Below are positions 24,373 through 34,911 of a stretch of 64,000 bases of DNA, in pieces. Within the stretch, counting starts at the first letter, position 1. Every line of letters starts with the position of its first letter. The notes under the pieces are model-generated. The model did not search any database. It was not told the DNA's origin and was given only the letters and a program-made list of their open reading frames with translations. The DNA lies in assembly GCA_030141605.1 (NCBI GenBank), contig JAQGDQ010000787.1:1-64000 (forward strand), given 5' to 3'. Made by a program: the position numbers and the translations under genes. Source of the DNA: Tubiluchus corallicola. Lineage: Eukaryota > Priapulida > Priapulimorpha > Priapulimorphida > Tubiluchidae.

Positions 24373-25463
24373 ATGTCGTACCGAGGCATCTACACTTCTC
24401 CTTCGCCTCCTCTTCATCAGTCCAATTCTATTGATTCTGGATTAGAGGCAGACGAATCAGCAGGTGCCAAAGCTGTTCATCCCGTTGCCATAACAACCAG
24501 CATAGGTAAGTATTTTCGAGTTTTTGTAGGCATACGATACCATTGTTGCAACAGTACAGAATATATACAAATACTAATATTTTAATTATTAATAATTAAT
24601 TATAATTATAATATTGAAATGTTCTGGAACTAATTATTTAGTGTGACATCTATTATAAAATCTAAAAACAGACAACCTATTATTATGTTTTGGGTGAATA
24701 CAGATTAGTGCCATTTGCAGTGACGTCAGCAGTACAGATTAGTGCCATTTGCAGTGACGTCAGCAGTACAGATTAGTTCCATTTGCAGTGACGTCAGCAG
24801 TACAGATTAGTTCCATTTGCAGTGACGTCAGCAGTACAGATTAGTGCCATTTGCAGTGACGTCAGCAGTACAGATTAGTTCCATTTGCAGTGACGTCAGC
24901 AGTACAGATTTGTGTCATTTACAGTGACGTCAGCAGTACAGATTATTGTCATTTGCAGTGACGTCAGCAACACAGATTAGTGCCTTTTGCAGTGACGTCA
25001 GCAGTACCTATTAGTGCCATTTGCAGTGACGTCAGAAGTACATATTAGTGCCATTTGCAGTGACGTCAGCAGTACATATTAGTGCCATTTGCAGTGACGT
25101 CAGCAGTACAAGTTTCCATTTTTTGCTATTCAAATTTTATCTGACATGAACTTAAATACCTAAAATGGTTCGGAAGTGGTGCTGACAAGTCAATGGCTTA
25201 GCTGTGTCTAGGTTTTTTACTGGTTTAATTGCTGTGTTTACCTGTCTTGAGAAGAAGATTTCTTTTATTTTAGAATATGTGTGCACAATGTTTACAGTAG
25301 ACATAACGTGCGTATGACGATAATGATAATGATATGATGATGATGATGATGATATGATGATGATGTTGATAATGATGATGATGATATGATGATGATGTTG
25401 ATAATGATGATGATGATGTGATGATGATGATGGTATGATGATGATGATATGATGCTGATGATA

Positions 25464-25508
<45 letters not shown>

Positions 25509-26864
25509 GTCATGATGATATGATGATGATAATGATGATGATGATGATATGATGATGTTGATAATGATGATATTACGTTGTACTATGCTCCGTTTACATT
25601 CCTATTCAAATCTCCAAGAGAAATTAAGCGCATAAAGAAAACCAAACGATGTCTTTTCATTTGTGTGGAACTCCTCTGGTTCACTGTAGAATTGTTAAAG
25701 TATTGACAAAACACAAAGAATAGAGCAAGTCATGCGTTGCGTGCAGACAGAATGATTTCAGGTATAAGTTCTATTCAACCTGCATTTTCTTCCCAGTATT
25801 CTGACTTCCAACATTTGATCAGTTGATTCAGAATTTTCAGGTGACGGAGAAATGAACGACTCTGTTGCACGTGAGTTGTAATCAAAGTTAAGCAGCGCCG
25901 AAGTTCATTAGTGCATGGATAGGTGGATTGGCGGTTTCACTGTTACTGTGTTTCTTTAGTGATCAAAGTTAAGCAGCGCCGAACTTCATTAGTGGATAGA
26001 TAGGTGGACTGGGCGGTTTCATTGTTACTGTGTTTCTTTAGTGATCAAAGTTAAGCAGCGCCGAAGTTCATTAGTGCATGGATAGGTGGAATGGGCGGTT
26101 TCATTGTTACTGTGTTTCTTTAGTGATCAAAGTTAAGCAGCGCCGAACTTCATTAGTGGATAGATAGGTGGACTGGGCGGTTTCATTGGCTACATGCTCG
26201 CTGCTTTTCTCGTCGAGAGAGGTCGCTTTTATATTTGAATGTTACTGTGTTTCTTTAGTGATCAAAGTTAAGCAACACCGACGTTGGTCAGTGAATGAAT
26301 AAGTGGATTTGCCAGTTTCATTGGCTGCATTCAGGTTGTTTTTCTCGTCGAGAGAGGGCGTTTTTACATTTGAATGTTACTGTGTTTCTTTTAATGATCA
26401 AAGTTAAGCAACACCGACGTTGGTCAGTGAATGAATAGGTGGATTTGCCAGTTTCATTGGCTGCATTCAGGTTGTTTATCTCGTCGAGAGAGGGCGTTTT
26501 TACATTTAAACGTTACTAAGACCACTTTACCAGTTCCGTGTCTCGTCTTAGAAGTGTATTGATGATGATAATGAGCTATGTTCCAGTCACGCCATACACC
26601 CTGCCTTGAATGCAGGATTCTGCTCTACAGAATGATCGTTACTGTAAGACACGTTAATTTTCACGTATCATCAAGTTTCTCTCTTAAATTGCAACTGTTT
26701 GATCTCTTATTTTAACAGATTAATGCCTTTTATTTTTCTTAATTAATGCAAATGCAGAAACCGGTAAACAGGAAAAGACAAAAATGGCGGAAGAGAAGAA
26801 GAAAAAAGCGAAGAAAACGGATAAAATGGAAAAGGAGATTGACAAATTGTCTCTTTCTGATGAT
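24373..26864 (+). CDS. Unknown protein, first three exons (Ser-rich start, Lys-rich helix)
   Basis: Exons 24373-24505 (donor GTAAGT), 25841-25870 (acceptor GAATTTTCAG, donor GTGAGT) and 26758-26864 (acceptor AAATGCAG, donor GTGAGT) join in phases 1, 1 and 0 to give 90 residues with no stop. Residues 1-44 are low-complexity and start MSYRGIYTSPSPPLHQ. A 10-residue exon follows. Residues 55-90 are highly charged (EKTKMAEEKKKKAKKTDKME, then KEIDKLSLSDD), probably helical. There is no signal peptide, so the product is probably intracellular. I do not recognise the family and cannot see the next exon; it may lie beyond the array at 26886-28075. It rests on splice consensus and frame, not homology. 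Confidence 0.55.
24687..25114 (+). repeat. 34-bp tandem array with 12 CRE-type TGACGTCA sites
   Basis: The unit is TACAGATTAGTGCCATTTGC followed by AGTGACGTCAGCAG. TGACGTCA, the full CREB/ATF consensus, occurs at 24721 and then every 34 bp to 25095, twelve times without a change in the octamer although other positions vary. It lies in the first intron of the gene at 24373, about 200 bp after its first exon. Confidence 0.92.
25316..25575. repeat. (GAT)n microsatellite
   Basis: GAT trinucleotides with ATGATATGATG interruptions, in the intron before the 30-bp exon at 25841. Confidence 0.95.
25880..26530 (+). repeat. Tandem array of six 5S rRNA-like units
   Basis: Each unit has GATCAAAGTTAAGCAGCGCC (or AAGCAACACC) followed by a TTAGTG or TCAGTG run, then GGATAGGTGGA(T/C)TGG. 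This copies the order of the 5S rRNA internal promoter (GAAGTTAAGCAACG, TTAGTACTTGGATGGGTGACC). Starts are at about 25880, 25961, 26043, 26125, 26260 and 26396: three 82-bp steps, then two of about 136 bp in which an extra TCGTCGAGAGAGG segment appears. The 5' half of 5S is missing, so these are not functional genes. Confidence 0.7.
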
Positions 26865-26885
26865 GTGAGTTTTTGATACACAAAT

Positions 26886-28075
26886 TTAAATCATTTTTAA
26901 AGTGATGTTAATAATGATGATGATGATGATGCTAATGCTAATAGCGATGATTATGACGACGACTATGATGATGCTAATAGCAATGATTATGATGACGACT
27001 ATGATGATAATGATGCCGATGGCGACATATGATGTTAATAATGATGATGATGATGACGATGATGCTAATAGCAATGATTATGAAGACGACTATAATGATA
27101 ATGATGCTGATGGCGACATATGATGTTAATAATAATGATGATGATGATGCTAATAGCAATGATTATGACGACGACTATGATAATAATGATGCCGATGGCG
27201 ACATATGATGTTAATAATGAGGATGATGATGCTAATAGCAATGATTATGACGACGACTATAATAATAATGAAGCAGATGGCGACATATGATGTTAATAAT
27301 GATGATGATGATGACGATGATGCTAATAGCAATGATTATGACGACGACTATAATGATAATGATGCCGATGGCGACATATGATGTTAATAATGATGATGAT
27401 GATGACGATGATGCTAATAGCGATGATTATGACGACGACTATGATGATAATGATGCTGATGGCGACATATGATGTTAATAATGATGATGATGATGATGAT
27501 GCTAGTAGCGATGATTATGACGACGACTATGATGATAATGATGCCGATGATGCTAATAGCAATGATTATGACGACGACTATAATGATAATGAAGCTGATG
27601 GCGACATATGATGTTAATAATGATGATGATGATGACGATGATGCTAATAGCAATGATTATGACGACGACTATAATGATAATGATGCCGATGGCGACATAT
27701 GATGTTAATAATGATGATGATGATGATGATGACGATGATGCTAATAGCAATGATTATGACGACGACTATGATAATAATGATGCCGATGGCGACATATGAT
27801 GTTAATAATGATGATGATGATGACGATGATGCTAATAGCAATGATTATGACGACGACTATAATGATAATGATGCCGATGGCGACATATGATGTTAATAAT
27901 GATGATGATGATGACGATGATGCTAATAGCAATGATTATGACGACGACTATAATGATAATGATGCCGATGGCGACATATGATGTTAATAATGATGATGAT
28001 GATGACGATGCTAATAGCGATGATTATGACGACGACTATGATGATAATGATGCTGATGGCGACATATGATGTTAA
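26886..28075 (+). repeat. 91-bp tandem array, about 13 copies
   Basis: The unit contains GATGTTAATAATGATGATGA, a GACGACGACTAT(A/G)AT core and GCCGATGGCGACATAT. The usual spacing is 91 bp with some 97- and 139-bp steps. Because 91 is not a multiple of three, each unit restarts Met/Asp/Ile-rich frames on both strands; none is a gene. It begins about 20 bp after the third exon of the gene at 24373. Confidence 0.95.
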
Positions 28076-28079
28076 TGAT

Positions 28080-28991
28080 GAAGATGACGGATACTGCGTT
28101 TTTTTGGAAACGTTTAAAACGAAAATAATATGACAAAATTTACTCCGAAATTAAACACACTTCAGATATTTTAAGTCTCCAGGTTTACAATTAATGCGTA
28201 CGATGCAGAAAAACGCATGTAAACATGAACGCCCCCTATGTGTAGAAATTCGTATTACTGTCCCCTAATTGTACAACGTGTATGAACGTGTAAAACGGTA
28301 TGAATCGATAACTACAATATGCGGTTAGTAGATTCACCTGGGATTGTTCGCTTTATGCACAGTAAACGTGTAATATATGAGGCTTCATTCCTGCGTAGTG
28401 GAGTAATTAATACGGCGTAATTAAGCCACGTCTTGAGAAGCCATGCGCTGAAGGATTCAATTAGATGCGGTCAGTGCAGGGAGAAACTAACAAACCAAGC
28501 TTTTCGTGGTCTTTGCTAGATTACTAGAATATAATTAGAAACTTTGTTTCAAACTGTGACAAGGCCTTAGTTTTGAATATTGTTGAACAACTTGGCTAAA
28601 TCTTAACCCCCGTTCAATGGCGTTTATAGGAGAAAAACTCTTTGTAGAGTACAGGTTTTGATAACACCATTGTGTATTCAGTGCTGCAGCTGCTGCCACC
28701 TACACGCTACAGTGAACACTCAAAACAAGCGTAAGAAAATTAATGATAGCGATAGAAAAGAACATCGCAGGTAAAAGTCACTAAGGACATCTTAAGGAAA
28801 CGCAAGGACAACGTTGAATGTCTGGAACGGAAAGAGGGACAAATTTGACTTATTCATGGTAAACCAAGCATGTAAGCCATGATGCTGTTTGCTCACGAAA
28901 GTTTGAAGCTTTTTGCTTTGCAACGAATCTACAGATCGATACACACGTATTAAACAATCTTTTATGAGTAAAATGTTAGTAGCAACTGCAA
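28080..28991. other. Unique sequence, no gene recognised
   Basis: Mixed-composition sequence with no exon I can support. It ends at the left target duplication (28975-28991) of the next retroposon. Confidence 0.4.
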
Positions 28992-29484
28992 AACCTAGCC
29001 ACTGGGGGGGGGGGGGGGCAAGCCGTGCCGGTCCCAAGCCCGGATAAATAGGAAGGGTTAGGGTCAGGAAGGGCATCCGCCTGTAAAAACTGTGCCAAAA
29101 CCTTCTATGAATGAGTCGGTGAGACTTAAAGGGAAAGTCCACAAAGAAGTGGTCAGACCCGCTCTAATCTATGGGCTGGAAGCAGCTTCTCTAAAGAAGA
29201 CCGAAGAGAAGAAAATGGGTGTGGTGGAGATGAGGATGCTAAGATGGATGGTGGGAATAACAAGAAGAGATAAAATTAGAAATAATCATATCAGAGGAAC
29301 AGTAAAAGTAGTGGAAGCCTCGCAAGATTGAGATGGTATGGACACCTGAAAAGAAGAGTCGGTGAAGATCATGTGGGAAGGGAAGACATAAATGAAGAGA
29401 TGGTCAGCAACAGGAATGCGTGGAGAAGACTCGTTCACAATGGCGACCCCGACTAGGGAAAGCTGGGAAGAAGAAGAAGAAGAA
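28992..29484 (+). mobile_element. Short RTE-derived retroposon, copy 2, with 17-bp target duplication
   Basis: Flanked by gttagtagcaactgcaa at 28975-28991 and 29485-29501. It starts CCTAGCCACTGG plus a G run and contains AGGGTCAGGAAGGGCATCCG. Its reading frame (29092-29331) carries HKEVVRPALIYGLEAASLKK, EMRMLRWMVGITRRDKIRNN and HIRGT, the C-terminal end of an RTE-type reverse transcriptase. It ends GGCGACCCCGACTAGGGAAA and a GAA repeat. It has no endonuclease or catalytic domain and must rely on another element. Confidence 0.87.
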
Positions 29485-29589
29485 GTTAGTAGCAACTGCA
29501 ATAACATTGAAGATCTTTCTGAATTAAGTAAAGTCAAATCCCACGATGATCTAAATTGATATAAATTAATTTAATTGGAAAATGTACGA

Positions 29590-30365
29590 AATCAGTTAAT
29601 TATTTAAAAAATGTAAAACAATGAGTAATTTTACATGTTGGTACGTAACTCTGCTGCAGAAGTAATGAGTAACAATGCATAATTTATTACATCAATGTAT
29701 TGCTGAAACAATGGATAAGCATAACAATGGACAATGCTCTCAATGTTAATTAATTATCTAAAAAATGCAAAACAATGAGTAATTTTACATTGTTGGTACG
29801 TAACTCTGCTGCGGAAGTAATGAGTAACAATGCACAATTTATTACATCAATGCATGGCTGAAACAATGGATAAGCATAACAATGGACAATGCTCTCAATG
29901 TTAATTAATTATTTAAAAAATGTAAAACAATGAGTAATTTTACATGTTGGTACGTAACTCTGCTGCAGAAGTAATGAGTAACAATGCACAATTTGTTACA
30001 TCAATGCATGGCTGAAACAATGGATAAGCATAACAATGGACAATGCTCTCAATGTTAATTAATTATCTAAAAAATGTAAAACAATGAGTAATTTTACATT
30101 GTTGGTACGTAACTCTGCTGCGGAAGTAATGAGAATAACAATGCACAATTTATTACATCAATGTATTGCTGAAACAATGGAGCAGCATAACAATGGACAA
30201 TGCTCTCAATGTTAATTAATTATTTAAAAAATGTAAAACAATGAGTAATTTTACATGTTGGTACGTAACTTTGCTGCAGAAGTAATGAGTAACAATGCAC
30301 AATTTATTACATCAATGTATTGCTGAAACAATGGAGCAGCATAACAATGGACAGTGCTCTCAATG
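29590..30365 (+). repeat. 155-bp tandem array, about five copies
   Basis: Each unit contains GTAAAACAATGAGTAATTTT, TGGTACGTAACTCTGCTGC, GAAACAATGGA(T/G)(A/C)AGCATAA and CAATGCTCTCAATGTTAATT. Units differ by a few substitutions and small indels. ACAATG recurs throughout. No coding potential. Confidence 0.92.
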
Positions 30366-31057
30366 TTTGGTGTCTCATGCATCTCTCACTGCCTGCAATC
30401 TTGAGAGGTATGATAGGTGATGAAGATGATTCAACACATAAACTTGTGAGACATCTGCAAGATGAGATGTGTTGGTAGATTTTGAGTTCAGTCATGCTGA
30501 CAGTGTAGAACGTATGAAGCTTTTACACAAAGTTTTGTGAGCTTCATAGATCCGTTCTGTTGTTTAAACTGTACTTCCATATAATAAATAAGCCATCTTA
30601 CAGTTTTGCTCTGTAGCTCAAAGGTATAGTAGCCAAGGCAACGCGTCTTAAATACAACCGTCACATGACATGTAGGTAAAGCAAAGCCGTCTGTCGTAAC
30701 GCTGCGTAATTTTAGTTGTTTTATGTGGACTTTACTACTACTAGTCTGTGTGTAGAGTGATCTTGCTTGGGAACATGAACTAGGTAAAGTTCTAGGTTAA
30801 TGTTGTTACTGTTACAATAGCTTAGGCTGCTAGACATTGTCAAGTGTACACAAACGCTGTAATGACCCAGAATAAATCATTGAACCGTACTCTAAGATAA
30901 ACATTAGGCTTTATTTTCATATTTTGACACCAGCTTCCCTTTACTTATGTTCACTAAATGAAATTGTTTTTAGATTGTTATGATCAACTAGGTAATACTA
31001 TTTGTTAGTTTAGGGAAGGTTATTCCCCCCCCCCCTGGGTTGGGTTAAACGTGTAAC
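30366..31057. other. Unique spacer before the LTR element
   Basis: No exon recognised. A C10 run at 31026-31035 lies just before the 5' LTR. Confidence 0.4.
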
Positions 31058-32156
31058 TGTACGTTTGTGCATTTAATCGCATTGAAGCCAAACGCATGGA
31101 TTTCTGGACGTTCGTGACACAGATTTCACGGACAGGATATGCAACTTGAGTTTGGTTGGTGAAACTGCGTTTTTACGTTTTACCTGATTGTCCATTAGCT
31201 GACGTTTGAAAAGCTAATGATCTATTTGTGGTGGTGGAAGATGTCCACTCTTTGGTTTACATGGCTTTGCTGATCTTACCATGCCGGGAAGATGTCGTTT
31301 CGGATCATGTGAGAGCACCGTCGTGCAGTTGGAAAGGTGCCCAGCTCAATACTCCATCGCATGGGACGGAGAAGTCGTCACTGCCCGGGTAGGAACTTTA
31401 TGCCAATAAACCGGAAGGCAAAGGTACCTGTTTACTTACGTTATCGTTAATTGGCGCCAGAGGGAGAACTTGTTTTTGATGTGAATTTCCGAACGCATGT
31501 GTGCCTACAACTACGTTCACACGTCACCCTTTGATAGACTTACGTTGAAACATTTAGCTACGCTTCTCTCAGACTTTTTGCGTCATCACTGTGGGAGTTG
31601 TGAACCCGTTAGATGAAGTTTAAACCACACTTTAGTCGTCCTAAAGGACTATGGCCACAATCTACACGTGTCTGGAGAATATACTATGCTAGCGTACGCA
31701 TTTTGGGGTGGCTGGTAGAGTAAGTAGGAACCATTTAAATAGTTAGGAACACTGTATGATTTTTGTATGTTTTGTCATTGCATTTAATTCGTGCCATGCT
31801 GTTTAGTAGCGTTTTCAGACTTACTTTTGCTTATTACTAATTTCCATTGTTTACAAAAAGCTCAACTATACAACTGTTTTTGTTTGTGTCATTAAACTTA
31901 ATATTTTGTCATTTATTCGTCTGGTTACAGTTGGTTTTTGGGGTATAGATGGAAAGCCTGTTTTCAATCAATCCCACCACAAAAGAATCCATGCTATTTA
32001 GGTAGAGCCCCGTAGCTGCCTACGCTCAGCTATTGTCTGTTTCTTTAGTGGGCAGTTGGTTAGTGCCCCTAGCTCGGCCAAGGAACTGATCGAACTTAGC
32101 AGCGACTACCATTAATTGGCCCCTATGGTCTGCCCCTGTATGCACGGGCCATTACA
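31058..32156 (+). repeat. 5' LTR
   Basis: Starts TGTACGTTTGTGC and ends CCATTACA (TG...CA). It matches 34870-35962 along its length with scattered substitutions and indels. AATAAA in GCCAATAAACCGG (about 31404) is a candidate polyadenylation signal. Confidence 0.88.
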
Positions 32157-32158
32157 GA

Positions 32159-32177
32159 TGGTGGCAGCGGTGGGATT
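32159..32177 (+). other. Primer binding site, tRNA-Leu type
   Basis: TGGTGGCAGCGGTGGGATT, two bases after the 5' LTR. Its reverse complement, AATCCCACCGCTGCCACCA, is the 3' end of animal tRNA-Leu (AAG/UAG type) with CCA added, so all 19 bases would pair. Confidence 0.88.
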
Positions 32178-32583
32178 GATTTAATCAGGTTTTCTACTCT
32201 GTGCGTTTATTTCAAAAATTTAAGTTTAATACAAAGACCTTGGGAAGAAATTTAGCACTCGCACAAGAAAGTAGGTGCGAGAAACTAGGTCACTTTACAC
32301 TTATATTTCAGTTCTATAACCTTGCGCGGAACGTATACCAGGTTTAGTTGTTATAACTTTGTGCAGTATTACGGTAATACGAAATTTTTGCTGCGCTTTA
32401 ACGTACTTTGTTCTCGTGGCTTCCATAGCAAAATCTTGTTGCAGTTATAGAAGCCAAGTTTTGTGCAGAATCCGCTGTCGCGAATTACACAATTTAAACA
32501 ATTCGCACAGTTGACATTGCTTGGCAAAAGTCGAATAATAAATTTATTCACACTCACAGTATTATAATACTACATTAATAAAC

Positions 32584-34911
32584 ATGGAAGACGAAGACAA
32601 TATTTATACAAGAGAACAGTTGGACACTTTGCCAATGTCCAAGCTTCGAGAAATAGCTAGATCATTGGATATGATCTCTTTGTCCAATAGGCGGGTAGTT
32701 CTTATTGACACAATATTAGAAATTCAGGCCCAGCGCCCAGTACCATCTGAATCCCAACAAGGAATGGTTTCGCCCGTCACTTCACTACTGTCAGCAGTAC
32801 AACAGACAGTCGAGAAAGCACAAGCTACGAAGTTAGCGCCGCCCTCTCCCGACTTGAGTCCGCCGCAGCTTACCTTGCACCAAACACCAGCAAAACAGCT
32901 TAGCGACCCTAGCACACAAATAAGTACTAGTAATGAGACAGGCATGTATGATTTAACCGGGTTGCCCCCAGATGATAAAATTAAATTAATTTTACAACTG
33001 GAGGAGTCCAGAGCGAGAGAGAGAGAGTTAGCGAGAGACAGAGAATGGCAGGTGCGTGAATTAGAGATAAAGGAACGTCAACGGGAGCGTGAAGAGAGGA
33101 GGATGGAGAGAGAGTGGGAAGCAATGCAGGAAAGCAAAAGACATGACAGAGAGTTGCAAAGAGCACGTCTTTCATTAAATACATCAAACGCAAATGCAAA
33201 CTCTACATCTACTGAATTCACACAGCATATTAAACTCAAAGTGCGACCTTTTAAGGAAGGTCAAGGTGAGTCGATCCTGGAGTACTTGACTTATTATGAG
33301 CGTTGTTGCCAAGTGAATGATATACCAAGGTCACAGTGGTGTTGTTCTCTTGCCCCTCATCTCTCGGGTAAGGCTAGTTATGCCTTCCAACTTATTGAAG
33401 GGGAGGATATTCGTTCTTATATCAAAGTCAAGGAAGCCATTCTTGCAGCTTATATGGTGACTCCTGAGAGTTACCGCATAGCGTTTAGGGACCTTTCTAA
33501 ACGTAAAGATGAGACGTGTACGCAGACAGTGGTACGTCTCAGGCAGAGCCTACGGGACTGGGCAGATGCTATGTCGGTCACCAGTAAAGATCAGGCCCTA
33601 GATTTAATAGCCTATGAGCATTTCATGACAATAATCCCTGCAGAGGTCGCTTTGTGGCTGAAGAAAAATAGCATCTACAAACTTGACGAAGCTGCTCAAA
33701 AAGCTGACGCTTATATTTCAGCTCAGAATCCCAGAGCAACCTCTAGTAAATTCTCTCCATCACCAGCAAATCGTAAACCTGATGTAAAACCTGCAACACA
33801 CAAGGGAGGAACTGCACCAGCCAGAGTGCAATGTTACCATTGCGGCCAGCAGGGCCATTATTCTTCCTCTTGCCCAAGAAAGAAGGCCTCTCCCACTGAA
33901 AGGCCTAGATTAGCACCTAGCGTGAGAGACAAACCATCGTACAAACAACTTTTGGTCCCTTGTGCTCCAGATATGGCGACTTTAGTCACTGCTGGAGCAG
34001 GAACCGAAGAGTGTGTGTCTGGTCAACCATGTTTTCGAGCCGTCTTGAATGGAAAAGACGTCACCGGGTTGCGAGACACTGGAGCCTCAAAGTCTGTTGT
34101 CCACCCAGACCATGTCCGCCCTGAACAATACGTGAAAGGTTTGTCCAACCAACTGTCTTGCATACATAACTGTGACAAATCTTGTCCCGTTGCTATTGTT
34201 GAAATAGAATCGCCTTACGCTACAGGCTATCTGACAGTCACCGTCGCAGTTGATTGTCCAGTTCCACTATTATTGGGGAATGACTTTGAAACTGAAATCT
34301 CTCCATTTTTGTCAAAGAAAGACAAATCTAGTGGGACAAACAAGAAACAACCCAAGCAACCTGGGAAAGGTCTCACACTCAGACACCAACCATTAACTTC
34401 GGGTGAAGGTTGGGAGACACCCAAGCTGTACTCTCAGGTAGTTCAGTCTACTGAGCAAAAGAACGTGTCTGCCCCTCAACCCAGTTGGGAACCTCAGCCG
34501 GTAGCTGATGCAGAGGCTGCCAAATCTGTTGCATTCCCAATAGGAACTAGAGCTAAGGCAAGGGCTCTAAGTGAACAAGAAAAACATGATGCAGAAATAC
34601 AGCACCAAGCTAGTTCTGATACACCCCTACCTGTCTTAAATGAGAAACAGGCTAGGAAACAACAGAACCTTGCAGAATTGGTGCAAAGAGAACACTTAAT
34701 AAGTGAACAGAAAAATGATGTTACTTTGCGCAACTTACTTGACCATGTGCAAGCAGAGGCTGAATGCAAAGCCCAAAAGGTTGGCTACTTCTTAAAGCAA
34801 GGAGTACTTCACACAGTGCGCCGTAATGCAAGAGGAGGCCACACTGACCTTCTAGTAGTACCCTCAGTCTGTACGTTTGTGCATTTAATCGGATTGAAGC
34901 CAAACGCATAG
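32584..34911 (+). CDS. Gag-protease polyprotein with integrase-like tail (LTR element)
   Basis: A 775-residue uninterrupted frame. Residues 1-50 form a short helical N-terminus. About 145-205 is a Glu/Arg-rich coiled coil. About 225-390 is a capsid with a SCAN-like C-terminal part (VRLRQSLRDWADAM, then EHFMTIIPAEVALWLKKN, DEAAQKADAYI). Cys417, Cys420, His425 and Cys430 form a CCHC knuckle (CYHCGQQGHYSSSC). Asp498-Thr-Gly-Ala is the aspartic protease active site, with LLLGNDF about 60 residues later. About 695-760 (DVTLRNLLDHV, GYFLKQGVLHTV, LLVVPSV) resembles the start of gypsy integrases before their HHCC motif. The last 14 codons lie within the 3' LTR. Gag would assemble particles and protease would process them; the replicative enzymes are missing. 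The intact frame suggests a young or selected copy. Confidence 0.9.
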   Translation: MEDEDNIYTREQLDTLPMSKLREIARSLDMISLSNRRVVLIDTILEIQAQRPVPSESQQGMVSPVTSLLSAVQQTVEKAQATKLAPPSPDLSPPQLTLHQTPAKQLSDPSTQISTSNETGMYDLTGLPPDDKIKLILQLEESRARERELARDREWQVRELEIKERQREREERRMEREWEAMQESKRHDRELQRARLSLNTSNANANSTSTEFTQHIKLKVRPFKEGQGESILEYLTYYERCCQVNDIPRSQWCCSLAPHLSGKASYAFQLIEGEDIRSYIKVKEAILAAYMVTPESYRIAFRDLSKRKDETCTQTVVRLRQSLRDWADAMSVTSKDQALDLIAYEHFMTIIPAEVALWLKKNSIYKLDEAAQKADAYISAQNPRATSSKFSPSPANRKPDVKPATHKGGTAPARVQCYHCGQQGHYSSSCPRKKASPTERPRLAPSVRDKPSYKQLLVPCAPDMATLVTAGAGTEECVSGQPCFRAVLNGKDVTGLRDTGASKSVVHPDHVRPEQYVKGLSNQLSCIHNCDKSCPVAIVEIESPYATGYLTVTVAVDCPVPLLLGNDFETEISPFLSKKDKSSGTNKKQPKQPGKGLTLRHQPLTSGEGWETPKLYSQVVQSTEQKNVSAPQPSWEPQPVADAEAAKSVAFPIGTRAKARALSEQEKHDAEIQHQASSDTPLPVLNEKQARKQQNLAELVQREHLISEQKNDVTLRNLLDHVQAEAECKAQKVGYFLKQGVLHTVRRNARGGHTDLLVVPSVCTFVHLIGLKPNA

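Noticed and set aside
26886-28075. Many 60-79-codon Met/Asp/Ile frames on both strands
   Set aside because: They recur with the 91-bp period of a tandem repeat, which is not a multiple of three.
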